Assembly (NCBI GenBank): GCA_015229005.1
Contig: JADGCL010000016.1
Location: 1 to 49,194, forward strand
Length of the DNA stretch: 49,194 nt
Source: Magnetococcales bacterium
GTDB taxonomy: Bacteria; Pseudomonadota; Magnetococcia; Magnetococcales; JADGCL01
Direction of reading: 5' to 3'
Shown here: piece by piece, positions 1 through 7,988 of the stretch
How the letters are laid out: every line of letters begins with the position of its first letter
Position numbering within the stretch: the first letter of the stretch is position 1
Notes under the pieces: model-generated
What the model was told of the DNA's origin: nothing
Seen by the model: only the letters and a program-made list of their open reading frames with translations
The model's database searches: none
Position numbers and translations under genes: made by a program

Positions 1-1410
1 CAGGTCGAAGAACCCGACATCGAAGGTCTCGAAGACCTTCATCATGGCCGGATAGGTGGCCAGATGGATCCGCTTGTCCCGATCCTTGGCCGTGTGGCGG
101 CGCACCACCATCAGGGGTTCGTTGAGGAAATCGGCGAAGGCGTTCTTGGCCTGTTTGCGCAGCTCCTTGCGGTCGCACAGGAACAGCACCCGCTTGACCC
201 ACCCGGCGCGGATGAGCACATCGGTCAGCGAAATGGCCACCCGGGTCTTGCCGGTGCCGGTGGCCTGGACCACCAGGGCGCGGCGATGGCGGGCGGTGAA
301 GCGTTCGCAGACCCGCTTGATGGCCTCCAACTGATAAAGCCGGCCAGCGATTTCGGAAGGCCGGATTTCATCCAGACCCCGGCGGCTGATACGCTGGAAG
401 GTCACGAGATATTGCAGGCTATCCTTGGAATAGAAGCCATACAGCTTGCGCGGAGGGTAACCGCCTGCATCATCCCAGATCCAGATGTCGAAGCCGTTGG
501 TGTAGAAAATCACCGGGCGCTGGCCGTGCATCTTCTCCAGGCCATCGGCGTAAAGCTGGGCCTGCTTGCGGCCCAGTTCGGCGCTCTTGGCCGTCTTCTT
601 GGCCTCCACCACGGCCAGAGGTTTGCCGTCGTCGTTCCACAGAACATAATCGGCATAACCCTTGCCGGTCTGGGTCGGCTGATGGTCAACCTCCACCTCC
701 TGGCCGACATCATCCGACTGGGTGACGCGCCAACCGGCGGCGGCCAGTTGGCTGTCGATGAGGCGGGCGCGAGTGGTGGTTTCATCAAAATTCAAGGCAT
801 CGGCGGCATGGCGACCGGACTGGATGAGCGCTTCCAGCTCGTCCGCCTTGAGTTCGGCGGTTTGCGTCTTTTCCCGGGCCGCGTCCAACTCTTCCAGGAG
901 CGTCTGCATCTGCGCTTCCTGAGCGGCCAATTGCTTCAGCACCGTCTTCTTTTCCCGCTTGAGCTGGGAACGGGCCTCGCCCGCCAGGCCACCAGCGGGT
1001 GGTTCCTGGTAGGCGTCCAGATCGGTGGTTTTGCCCTGGCCACTGGTCACGAAGATCCAGCGGCCAATTTCGTGAGACTCCTTGAGCAGCCACAAAGCCG
1101 TGTCGGTGGTGGCTTTTTCGCCATGGGCCGCCTTGTTGCCGTGAATCCGGATGGCGTGGAGCTTGTCCACCACCACCTTGGGTACGGCAGCCTGGAAAGC
1201 GTCCTCATTGAGAAGATCATTCAGATTGGGCTTGAACGGCTTGGGAAAGCCGGCCCGGTCGTAGATCCACAGGACGAGCTGTTCCGCGAACGCACGCAGC
1301 TTCACCAGGCTGCTTCCGGGATCGGGATGGGCATAGCTTTCGGCAAAGCCACCCAGTTCCGCCAACTGCGGCCAGGAGGGGCGCAGGAATTCGAAGTTCA
1401 GCGATTTCAT
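1..1410 (-). CDS. hsdR: Type I restriction enzyme R subunit, N-terminal part (runs off left edge)
   Basis: This is the motor/nuclease subunit that cuts foreign DNA in a type I restriction complex. About 470 residues are visible, read leftward. The N-terminal ~130 residues (beginning MKSLNFEFLRPSW) look like the DUF4145 domain common in such proteins. A charged coiled-coil linker follows. Then comes an HsdR_N-type nuclease core with the PD-(D/E)xK pattern GYADYVLW...VVEAKK. After that the helicase begins with Walker A QATGTGKTRVA; the DEAH motif must lie beyond the window. The ATG at 1410 is chosen because GGAA sits at usable spacing; an in-frame ATG at 1425 is the alternative. It starts about 40 bases after the sigma54-regulator stop, in the same direction, so the two are probably co-transcribed. 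hsdM and hsdS are not visible. Family assignment is firm; an intact system is unproven. Confidence 0.85.
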   Translation of the reverse strand, partial: MKSLNFEFLRPSWPQLAELGGFAESYAHPDPGSSLVKLRAFAEQLVLWIYDRAGFPKPFKPNLNDLLNEDAFQAAVPKVVVDKLHAIRIHGNKAAHGEKATTDTALWLLKESHEIGRWIFVTSGQGKTTDLDAYQEPPAGGLAGEARSQLKREKKTVLKQLAAQEAQMQTLLEELDAAREKTQTAELKADELEALIQSGRHAADALNFDETTTRARLIDSQLAAAGWRVTQSDDVGQEVEVDHQPTQTGKGYADYVLWNDDGKPLAVVEAKKTAKSAELGRKQAQLYADGLEKMHGQRPVIFYTNGFDIWIWDDAGGYPPRKLYGFYSKDSLQYLVTFQRISRRGLDEIRPSEIAGRLYQLEAIKRVCERFTARHRRALVVQATGTGKTRVAISLTDVLIRAGWVKRVLFLCDRKELRKQAKNAFADFLNEPLMVVRRHTAKDRDKRIHLATYPAMMKVFETFDVGFFDL

Positions 1411-1453
1411 GATGGAGCGTTCCATACCGGAAGTTGGGGCAACAGGGATGCCA

Positions 1454-2965
1454 TCACGCCTTCACCCCATATTTTTTCATCCAGTTGGTCAAAGTCTGAT
1501 AGCTGGCCAGTCCCAGGAGTTCGGCAGCCCGGGTCTTGTTGCCCGCCGTCTTCTCCAGAGCCTGTTCCAGGTAATGCCGTGAGATGCGATCAATGATCCC
1601 TGGCAGATCAATGCCTTGCAAAATATCGAGGGCGAGGATGTTTTCCCCCCTTTGATCACCCTTGGGCGCAGGGAATAGGGAATCCCGCATATCCTCCAGG
1701 CGGATCGTGGAGCCGGTGGACCAGACCACGGCCCGGCGCAGGGTGTTCTGCAACTCCCGCACGTTGCCCGGCCAGTCATGTTTAAGAAGAACGTTTCTTG
1801 CGTTTACAGAAAGTTTTTTATGCTCGAACCCCGGCTCCGTCTCGCTCTCCCGGTTGATCTGCTCCAGCAGGTGGTCAACCAGGGGACCAAGATCACCAGG
1901 GCGTTCCCGCAAAGGGGGCAGAAGCAGGACGATTACCGCCAGTCGGTAAAACAGATCCTCCCGGAACCGTCCCTGGGAGACCTCCTCGGTGAGGGTCCGG
2001 TTGGTGGCGGCGATGATGCGCACGTCCGCCGGGGTGGGTGTCGTGGATCCCACCCGGACGATCTCGCCTTCCTGGATGGCGCGCAGAAACTTGACCTGGG
2101 CAGGGGCTGGCAGTTCGCCCACCTCGTCCAGGAACAGGGTGCCGCCATGGGCCGCCTCGAAGTATCCGGTTCGGGCGGCTGCCGCCCCGGTGAAGGCGCC
2201 TTTCTCGTGGCCAAACAGCTCGGATTCCACCAGCTCCGAAGAGATGGCCCCGCAGTTGACGGCCACGAACGGCATGTCCCGTCGCGGACTGGCCCGGTGA
2301 ATGGCGCGGGCCAACAGTTCCTTGCCGGTGCCGGATTCGCCCTCGATCAGAACGGGAATGGACCGGGGGGCTACGCGGCGGGCGCGGGCAATCACCCGCT
2401 TCATGCCGTGGCTGCGATGAATGATGCTGGAGAACTCCGGCGCTTCAGGCGGCAGGCCGGCGGTGAGGCGTTCCAGCTCCTCGTCAGGCTTGCGTAGAAG
2501 GTCGGGGATGAAATCAGCGGAGATGTCGAACGGCACCGAGGCGGTGCGCACCCCATGTTCACGGGAGGATTCGATCAACTCCGCCGGGAAACGTGTCTTG
2601 GCCAGGATGATCCACACCGCCGCCATGGCTGGCGTGCCAGGGCTCAGATGAAAAGACAGTTCAGCATGGCCACGGTTGTTTTTGATGGCTTCGGAGACCA
2701 CACGGGTGGCATTTTCATGGATGTCGCCAAAGTGGACCGGACTGGTAAGCGTGACGAAGTGGGGGGCGATTTCAACAGGGTATTGCGCCTTCAGCCATTC
2801 CACATAGGGCTCGGTTTCTTCCCGGGGATAATCGCAGATCAGCTCCAACCGGGCAAAGCCACGCGCCCCAACCGCCTGGGCAATGGGTCCCAGCCCCACC
2901 CGCTCCGATTGGGTTCGTGCCTGCAGATCGGTCCTGCCCAGCCAACAGACCAGGGTCTTCGCCAT
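1454..2965 (-). CDS. RtcR-like sigma54-dependent activator with N-terminal CARF-like domain
   Basis: Predicted enhancer-binding protein of about 503 residues. The N-terminal ~180 residues resemble the RtcR/CARF sensory domain: an initial strand KTLVCWLG and a ligand-loop motif HLSPGTPAM near residues 107-114. The AAA+ core follows, with Walker A GESGTGKE (~209-216), an intact sigma54-contacting GAFTGA loop (~256-261) and Walker B LFLDE. A Fis-type helix-turn-helix with NKTRAAELLG lies near the end. RtcR of E. coli senses RNA ends and drives the rtcBA RNA-repair genes, but no rtcA or rtcB is present here. Instead the gene sits between hsdR (same direction) and divergent hamA/hamB. The start at 2965 gives MAKTLVCWLG; an in-frame ATG at 2977 and one at 3031 are alternatives, the last overlapping the palindrome. 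That it regulates the flanking defence genes is inference. Confidence 0.85.
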   Translation of the reverse strand: MAKTLVCWLGRTDLQARTQSERVGLGPIAQAVGARGFARLELICDYPREETEPYVEWLKAQYPVEIAPHFVTLTSPVHFGDIHENATRVVSEAIKNNRGHAELSFHLSPGTPAMAAVWIILAKTRFPAELIESSREHGVRTASVPFDISADFIPDLLRKPDEELERLTAGLPPEAPEFSSIIHRSHGMKRVIARARRVAPRSIPVLIEGESGTGKELLARAIHRASPRRDMPFVAVNCGAISSELVESELFGHEKGAFTGAAAARTGYFEAAHGGTLFLDEVGELPAPAQVKFLRAIQEGEIVRVGSTTPTPADVRIIAATNRTLTEEVSQGRFREDLFYRLAVIVLLLPPLRERPGDLGPLVDHLLEQINRESETEPGFEHKKLSVNARNVLLKHDWPGNVRELQNTLRRAVVWSTGSTIRLEDMRDSLFPAPKGDQRGENILALDILQGIDLPGIIDRISRHYLEQALEKTAGNKTRAAELLGLASYQTLTNWMKKYGVKA

Positions 2966-3017
2966 GCCATGCGCCATAAGAAAGTGGCTAAAACCAGAAA
3001 TGATTTTGTGGGTTGTG

Positions 3018-3029
3018 GACTCCGGAGTC
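3018..3029. promoter_or_regulatory. Perfect 12-bp palindrome, candidate upstream activating site
   Basis: GACTCCGGAGTC reads the same on both strands, with two further matching positions on each side after one mismatch. Its centre lies about 99 bases before the transcription start predicted from the -24/-12 element of hamA. That is a usual distance for a site bound by a sigma54 enhancer-binding protein. It also lies upstream of the regulator gene itself, so it could serve autoregulation. Binding by the adjacent regulator is inference. Confidence 0.45.
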
Positions 3030-3096
3030 AACTGTGGGCAACGGCCCTATGGCGCAACCATAAGGTTTTGCAGAAAAATCGACAGAAATTTACCTG

Positions 3097-3112
3097 TGGC
3101 ATGGGATATGCG
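3097..3112 (+). promoter_or_regulatory. Candidate sigma54 (-24/-12) promoter of hamA-hamB
   Basis: TGGCATGGGATATGCG carries the invariant GG-N10-GC spacing (GG at 3098-3099, GC at 3110-3111). It matches 9 of the 12 defined positions of the consensus TGGCACG-N4-TTGCW. Transcription would start near 3123, leaving a leader of about 104 bases before the GTG of hamA. It points toward hamA, and a sigma54 activator with an intact GAFTGA loop is encoded directly upstream on the other strand, which makes a chance match less likely. Confidence 0.55.
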
Positions 3113-3226
3113 AGAATAGTTTGGACACCAATTGGACGAAGATTTGACCGTGAACCTTTGAGGGTGCATGGATACCGTGGCGTTGGCCTGTGATCGACCA
3201 TATCGGGTGCCGTTGAAGGGAAAAGC

Positions 3227-4075
3227 GTGATAGAGCCGCCGCCGCAACAATTTTTAGCTGTCAGGGTAGAGGTGAGCCACGAGGTTCCAACATTCCTGGG
3301 GCTGTGTGCCAGCTATGAAATGGGCAAGTGGCGATCAGAGCAATTCGCTGGATATCTCAGGAAACAATTGATTCAATTCATTTATCCCGTAGAGGAATGG
3401 GGGAATGTCAATTCAGCCACAGCAGAGGAAATGCTGCGCAAGGCGGCCATAGCGGTTTACACCACAGATAAATACCAGAAAAGGGGAGAGATTGGCGAGC
3501 TGATCCTGTTTGCCATCATGAGGTCTCATTACAATTCAATCCCTTTTGTATCTAAGTTTTATTTCAAAAATGCAAGCAATGACACGGTCAAAGGCTTTGA
3601 TGGAGTCCATATAGTTAAAGGAGATGTTGGATTTGAACTCTGGCTTGGAGAGGCAAAGTTTTACACGGATGCCGCAAGCGCAATAAGGGACGCCATACAA
3701 TCAATCACTAGATTCACGGAAGCTGACTATTTGCGCAAGGAATTTATGTGGATTGAAAACAAAATGCGTGCAATGCCAAGTGGTCTTGATGATGTGCGAC
3801 GGCTTTTGGATGAGAACCGGTCCCTGGATGAAGTATTCCCAACTCTGCATATCCCGGTCTTGATCACATACGAAAGTTTGGCGGTGCAATCACATACCCG
3901 AGTCACTGATGACTTTCAACAAGCCATCTCAGCGGAGCTGACAGGGCATTTCAATAAATTCAAAGAGAAATGTAGAGTTAAGGAAATCTCAGTGCACCTG
4001 ATTGCCGTTCCCCTCCACTCAAAAAAGGAGCTTCAGGATCATTTTGATCGGAAACTGAAAGGTGCGCAGGCATGA
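3227..4075 (+). CDS. hamA: Hachiman anti-phage protein HamA (DUF1837 nuclease)
   Basis: HamA is the effector nuclease of the two-gene Hachiman defence system; it pairs with the helicase HamB and is thought to be released or activated on sensing damaged or foreign DNA. The 282-residue protein has the DUF1837 pattern: GEIGELILFAI (Glu91), KGFDGVHI (Asp125) and LWLGEAKFY (Glu142, Lys144). Together these form a PD-(D/E)xK-type active site. The start is GTG at 3227, with GAAGGG six bases upstream. Its stop overlaps the hamB start in ATGA (4072-4075), so translation is coupled. Base composition is visibly more AT-rich than the flanking core genes, a sign of transfer. A candidate sigma54 promoter lies about 115 bases upstream. 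Identification rests on the domain pattern and the helicase neighbour. Confidence 0.88.
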   Translation: MIEPPPQQFLAVRVEVSHEVPTFLGLCASYEMGKWRSEQFAGYLRKQLIQFIYPVEEWGNVNSATAEEMLRKAAIAVYTTDKYQKRGEIGELILFAIMRSHYNSIPFVSKFYFKNASNDTVKGFDGVHIVKGDVGFELWLGEAKFYTDAASAIRDAIQSITRFTEADYLRKEFMWIENKMRAMPSGLDDVRRLLDENRSLDEVFPTLHIPVLITYESLAVQSHTRVTDDFQQAISAELTGHFNKFKEKCRVKEISVHLIAVPLHSKKELQDHFDRKLKGAQA

Positions 4076-6207
4076 CGACGGGCAATATCCAGAAGCTGAG
4101 AACAATCCTGGCATCCCCTCGGGCCATTGCCGAGAACCCTTTTGAAGCTGCAAAAGAGATTTCCCGGATTTGCAACCATGATCCCTCTGATCCGGATGCG
4201 CGTGAAGCTGTGATACGCGCCTTGGAGCATGCTGACCTCTTCGACAAGAAGCTCCCAGGTGTATTGGACTCATTGGCTGAACAGGTTGGACTATTCCCTT
4301 ACATTGATCCGCGTTTACTCGGAACGCGGGAACGTTTGGCCTATGAGGCGCACAAACCCTTTTCGCTGACCCTGGAAGATGGACGTGGAATTGTATTCCA
4401 CAAGGACCAGGCCCGCGTTTATCAGGCGCTGATGGATGGGCACAGTTTAGTCTTGAGTGCACCGACAAGCTTTGGCAAGAGCCTAATCATCGATGCTCTC
4501 ATTGCATCAGGAAAGTTTGGCAATGTGGTCATCGTGGTGCCAACCATTGCACTGATTGATGAGACCAGACGGCGCCTGAGCCGATTCCGCTCAACGCATA
4601 AAATCATTACACACCAGAATCAACCTATAGAACAGAGAAACATTTTTGTGCTGACCCAAGAACGGGTCATCGACCGCGACGACATCACTGACATCGACTT
4701 GGCTGTCATAGACGAGTTTTACAAGCTTGACCCGTCGTCAGATGGTGATGGCGAGCGTTCCTCGATATTGAATGACGCTTTATACAAGCTGAGAAAGTCA
4801 TCCAGGCAAATTTACCTTCTCGGCCCAAACATCAATGATATTCCACAAGGCTTCGGAGTGAGATATCAGTGCCAGTTCTTCCGGACTGATTATAATACAG
4901 TGGTGTCCGAGATTCATCAGCAGTCCATGAGCCCGGGCCGCAACAAGGCGTTCCTCTCTCTCTGCCGTTCACTGTCAGACCCGACGATGGTCTATTGCAA
5001 ATCACCCGGCCAGGCAAATCAGGTTCTGAAACTATTGATTGAAGATCGTGAAGCCAAACAAGATCAGGAATTGCTGGAAGCATCTGATTGGATAGGAGAT
5101 ACGTACCATAGAGAGTGGAGTCTGGTGCGTGCCATGCAGCGGGGTGTTGGAGTACACCACGGAAAGATTCCCCGTTCTTTGGCGCAGTTGATGGTTGCCT
5201 TGTTCAATCAGCGTCGCCTTGACTTTCTGGTCTGCACGTCATCCATGATCGAAGGTGTGAACACCTCTGCAAAGAATGTCATTGTTTACGAGGGGAGGAT
5301 AAGCCGAAGCAAACTGGATTTCTTTACGTTCAGAAATATTCAGGGCAGAGCAGGGCGCATGTTTCAACACTTCATTGGAAATATCTACATCTTTGACCCG
5401 CCTCCGGACCCGGAATTAGACTTTGTCGAAATTCCCGTCTTTTCTCAGGATGAGAAATCACCTTTAGAACTTCTCGTTCAACTTGATGAAGCAGATTTGA
5501 ATCAAATTTCACGAACACGTCTTGACGATGTTTACAGGCAAGGGCATTTAACTCCAGGTACAATCAAAGATAACAAGCACATCGATCCATGGAAGCAGGT
5601 AAAAGTCGCCAAGGACATTGAAAAAAGGGCTGATAGCTTACATCGATTGCTCGCATGGTCTGGAATGCCAAAATGGGAACAACTGGAAGCCACCTGTGAA
5701 CTGATCTACAAACATTTTGCCACCAGAGGCAGTAAAGGTGTGGGAAGCGGGAGTCAATTAGCTTTCAGGTTAAAGCAGTTGCAACAGGCATCTTCGTCAA
5801 GAGATCTGATTCACCTTTATGAGAGTGACAACCGCCTGAGTTTGGATGCGGATAGCGCTGTTGAGGCGGCCATGGATTTTCAGCGCACATGGGCCTCTTT
5901 CAAAGTGCCTCGGTTCCTGGGTGCTATCAACTTGATCCAAATGGAGGTTTTCCCGCGCCTTGGGCTGAAACATGGGGATTATTCAGCGTACATAAGCCAA
6001 GTGGAAAACCTGTTCCTTTCTCCTGAACTTGTCGCGTTGGAAGAGTACGGATTACCTGTTGAATTGGGCAGAAAGATTCAACGCAAGCTTGTGATTGGGA
6101 AAGGTCTTGATGCGGCAATCGCGTCATTAAGGGCGCTTGATCTTGACCAATTCAATATATTCTCGTTTGAAAAGAGGTTGATAGAGAGCTGCCAAAGTGA
6201 TCTGTAA
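4072..6207 (+). CDS. hamB: Hachiman anti-phage helicase HamB
   Basis: HamB is the Ski2-like superfamily 2 helicase partner of HamA. The protein has 711 residues. Visible motifs are a Q-like region FHKDQARVYQAL (~109-120), Walker A SAPTSFGKSLI (~129-139), motif II VIDEFYKL (a DEFY variant of DEAD/DEAH, ~212-219), the second-domain segments YCKSPGQA, GVGVHHGKIPRS and SSMIEGVNTSAKN, and motif VI NIQGRAGRMF. The C-terminal ~250 residues lack obvious motifs and probably form the accessory part that contacts HamA. It overlaps hamA by four bases and shares its AT-rich composition, so the pair moved as a unit. The stop is TAA at 6205-6207; the next sequence is a remnant of a DUF1640 gene. Confidence 0.88.
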   Translation: MTTGNIQKLRTILASPRAIAENPFEAAKEISRICNHDPSDPDAREAVIRALEHADLFDKKLPGVLDSLAEQVGLFPYIDPRLLGTRERLAYEAHKPFSLTLEDGRGIVFHKDQARVYQALMDGHSLVLSAPTSFGKSLIIDALIASGKFGNVVIVVPTIALIDETRRRLSRFRSTHKIITHQNQPIEQRNIFVLTQERVIDRDDITDIDLAVIDEFYKLDPSSDGDGERSSILNDALYKLRKSSRQIYLLGPNINDIPQGFGVRYQCQFFRTDYNTVVSEIHQQSMSPGRNKAFLSLCRSLSDPTMVYCKSPGQANQVLKLLIEDREAKQDQELLEASDWIGDTYHREWSLVRAMQRGVGVHHGKIPRSLAQLMVALFNQRRLDFLVCTSSMIEGVNTSAKNVIVYEGRISRSKLDFFTFRNIQGRAGRMFQHFIGNIYIFDPPPDPELDFVEIPVFSQDEKSPLELLVQLDEADLNQISRTRLDDVYRQGHLTPGTIKDNKHIDPWKQVKVAKDIEKRADSLHRLLAWSGMPKWEQLEATCELIYKHFATRGSKGVGSGSQLAFRLKQLQQASSSRDLIHLYESDNRLSLDADSAVEAAMDFQRTWASFKVPRFLGAINLIQMEVFPRLGLKHGDYSAYISQVENLFLSPELVALEEYGLPVELGRKIQRKLVIGKGLDAAIASLRALDLDQFNIFSFEKRLIESCQSDL

Positions 6208-6302
6208 TCGGTTGGATGGTTGAGATATATGAAAGCATACAAAAAAACATGAGAACTCCCAATTCTGGTGCGGATTGTTCCACCTTACTGCTCAAGTTAG
6301 CT

Positions 6303-6398
6303 GAGGCCAAAGACGGATTCACCAGGGGGATGTTCGGCATGGCCGTCGGGCAGGCGGTATTCATCGTCCCCGTTCTCGGGGAATCCTCCTCCCGCTGA
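6303..6398 (+). pseudogene. Remnant of a DUF1640-type gene (C-terminal end only)
   Basis: The last ~30 codons of a small reading frame just after hamB encode AKDGFTRGMFGMAVGQAVFI and end in SSR. They closely parallel the C-terminus of the intact DUF1640 gene at 48366-48677 (AKADLVKWMFGVATGQAMFI, ending PSR). The N-terminal half with the coiled coil is missing; the upstream codons have no likeness to the family. The fragment therefore looks like a truncated copy left beside the Hachiman pair, perhaps cut by its insertion. A start at 6216 would give a 60-residue product, which I doubt is functional. Confidence 0.6.
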
Positions 6399-6560
6399 AT
6401 CCTGAAAAGGGACTCAAGGCGCGGTTTGGCTCGTCGAAATGCCAGGAGGTTCCCCGAGAATCCGCAACCCGGGCCCGCGCGAAGTTCGGTATCCGTCTTC
6501 GACCTGTTCGAAGCTCGGCAAATGCCTTCGAACCGCGCCCGCACAGAGACCGGCATCCGC

Positions 6561-7988
6561 CTACGACAGGTCAGGACGACACCCTTCCCCCTTCAGGGCG
6601 GCAGTCGGGCAATGTGCCGTTCCCGGAGAGAGCTTGCGCCCTTTGCGGGCAAAACCCGGCGTGCAGCCCCCGATGGAGCCGCTGGCGATATTCGCCGGAC
6701 CATTCCAGGCCAGGTCGGCGCAGACAACGCGAACGGTCCCATCACGCCAGCGCAGACTCTGCGAAAGGGTGACGCACATGCGTGCGTCCGGGAGCGACAG
6801 GTAGGACCCCGTGACCTGTATCTCTCCCGGTCGTGCCATCGCCCGACGGAAGTACTGTCTCCGCGACCAGTCCGCGCCGTCGCTGCCGGCCATGATGTGG
6901 TATTTCTCCCTCTCTCCTTCCGGAGAGGCGGAACACCCCAGGTTGGCCCCGAGTTGATGGCCCAACCCGTCGAGGATGAAACAGCGCATCACTCCCTCCA
7001 TCCGCACGAACCGGGCACAGCCGGCCAACAGGGAGGTGTCGTCGCAGGAGACGGCGACGTCGTCGACGAAGGCCTCCAGAAACCAGGACAAGTCACGCAT
7101 TTGACGAACGCCGTCCAGGGTGACCGACTCGCGAAATTCCCGGGTAAGGAAGTCCACCCGCTTGCTTCCGGCCCCCTCCAGGGCGTCCAACTCACATTCC
7201 GGTGTAGCGAAATAGAAACCTTGGACGAGATCGGTCTCCGAATCGATGGCGATCATCGCTTCTTCACGGGTCTCGATGCCTTCGATCAGGGCCAGACAAC
7301 CGGCCTCGTGGATCAGGGAGACCAGACTCGGCAACATCCGCCGTGCCTTGGGGTTGTGAACGGAATTGACAATGATGGCACGGTCCAGCTTGACGATCTC
7401 GGGTTGCAATCGCCAGATGCGGTCGAAATTGGATTGACCAGCCCCGAAATCGTCAAGAGCGATGAGACACCCCTCATTGCGGTAGTGCGATATGGCCTCC
7501 ATCAATCGGGTTTCATCGTCGATTTCCTTCTCCAGAATTTCGATGACGAGCCGGTGGCTGGGAAGATCGAGTCGGTTGAGCAGGGAAGTGATCGAGGAGG
7601 CACCGGACTCTTGATCTTCCAGCACCATGCGCGGGTTCATGTTAACGAACAGCCACCCCTCCTTCGGGGCGAAGGCATGGAAATTCAGGATGTGGAGGAG
7701 CTGACAGCGCCGGTCCAGGGAAACCAGGGAGGCATCGCTCGTACAATGCCCGAAAAGTTCTTTAGGACTCACTCGGCGGCCATCGGCCCGCCCGGTCGCC
7801 CGGATCAGCCCCTCGAATCCGGCCGGTCTCCTGTGGGAGAGACTGAAAATGGGTTGAAAGGCACTCCGGAGGTTGAACGGCCCGAACTCGCATTCGTGCC
7901 AAGTCTCTCCGGGCCGCATGGGGGTTGCGAGGATATCCTCCAGAATCGTGCAATCCTTTCCGGGCGTAGATTCTTCCCGATCAGTCAT
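6561..7988 (-). CDS. EAL-domain c-di-GMP phosphodiesterase with C-terminal sensor-like domain
   Basis: Predicted cyclic-di-GMP hydrolase of 475 residues with an N-terminal EAL domain and no GGDEF domain. Active-site segments are present: FEGLIRA (the EAL signature appears as EGL), FVNMNPR, VIEILEKEI, the loop LDDFGAGQSN, IVKLDRAI, LIEGIET and VQGFYFA. These suggest activity rather than a degenerate sensor. The C-terminal ~180 residues (YFRRAMARPGEIQVTGSYLS, then VRVVCADLAW) look like a PDC/Cache or YkuI_C-like sensing fold. No membrane segment is seen, so it is probably cytoplasmic. The ATG at 7988 has a strong AGGAGG at 7995-8000. It is transcribed alone, convergent with hamB and divergent from rpsB. 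Confidence 0.82.
   Translation of the reverse strand: MTDREESTPGKDCTILEDILATPMRPGETWHECEFGPFNLRSAFQPIFSLSHRRPAGFEGLIRATGRADGRRVSPKELFGHCTSDASLVSLDRRCQLLHILNFHAFAPKEGWLFVNMNPRMVLEDQESGASSITSLLNRLDLPSHRLVIEILEKEIDDETRLMEAISHYRNEGCLIALDDFGAGQSNFDRIWRLQPEIVKLDRAIIVNSVHNPKARRMLPSLVSLIHEAGCLALIEGIETREEAMIAIDSETDLVQGFYFATPECELDALEGAGSKRVDFLTREFRESVTLDGVRQMRDLSWFLEAFVDDVAVSCDDTSLLAGCARFVRMEGVMRCFILDGLGHQLGANLGCSASPEGEREKYHIMAGSDGADWSRRQYFRRAMARPGEIQVTGSYLSLPDARMCVTLSQSLRWRDGTVRVVCADLAWNGPANIASGSIGGCTPGFARKGRKLSPGTAHCPTAALKGEGCRPDLS

Noticed and set aside
64..1596. Long open frame on the plus strand opposite hsdR
   Set aside because: No family likeness; the minus-strand frame encodes a clear restriction R subunit. 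Long antisense frames are common in GC-rich coding DNA.
2970..3056. 9-base inverted repeat TGCGCCATA/TATGGCGCA with a 69-base spacer
   Set aside because: Short arms and long spacing are compatible with chance; one arm lies at the start of the regulator gene.
3186..3199. Minus-strand GG-N10-GC pair that could be a sigma54 promoter for the regulator gene
   Set aside because: Beyond the dinucleotides it fits the consensus poorly (AGGC in place of TTGC) and lies over 200 bases upstream.
6418..6539. 9-base inverted repeat GGCGCGGTT/AACCGCGCC as transposon ends
   Set aside because: Arms are short and GC-rich, with no transposase or target duplication between or beside them.
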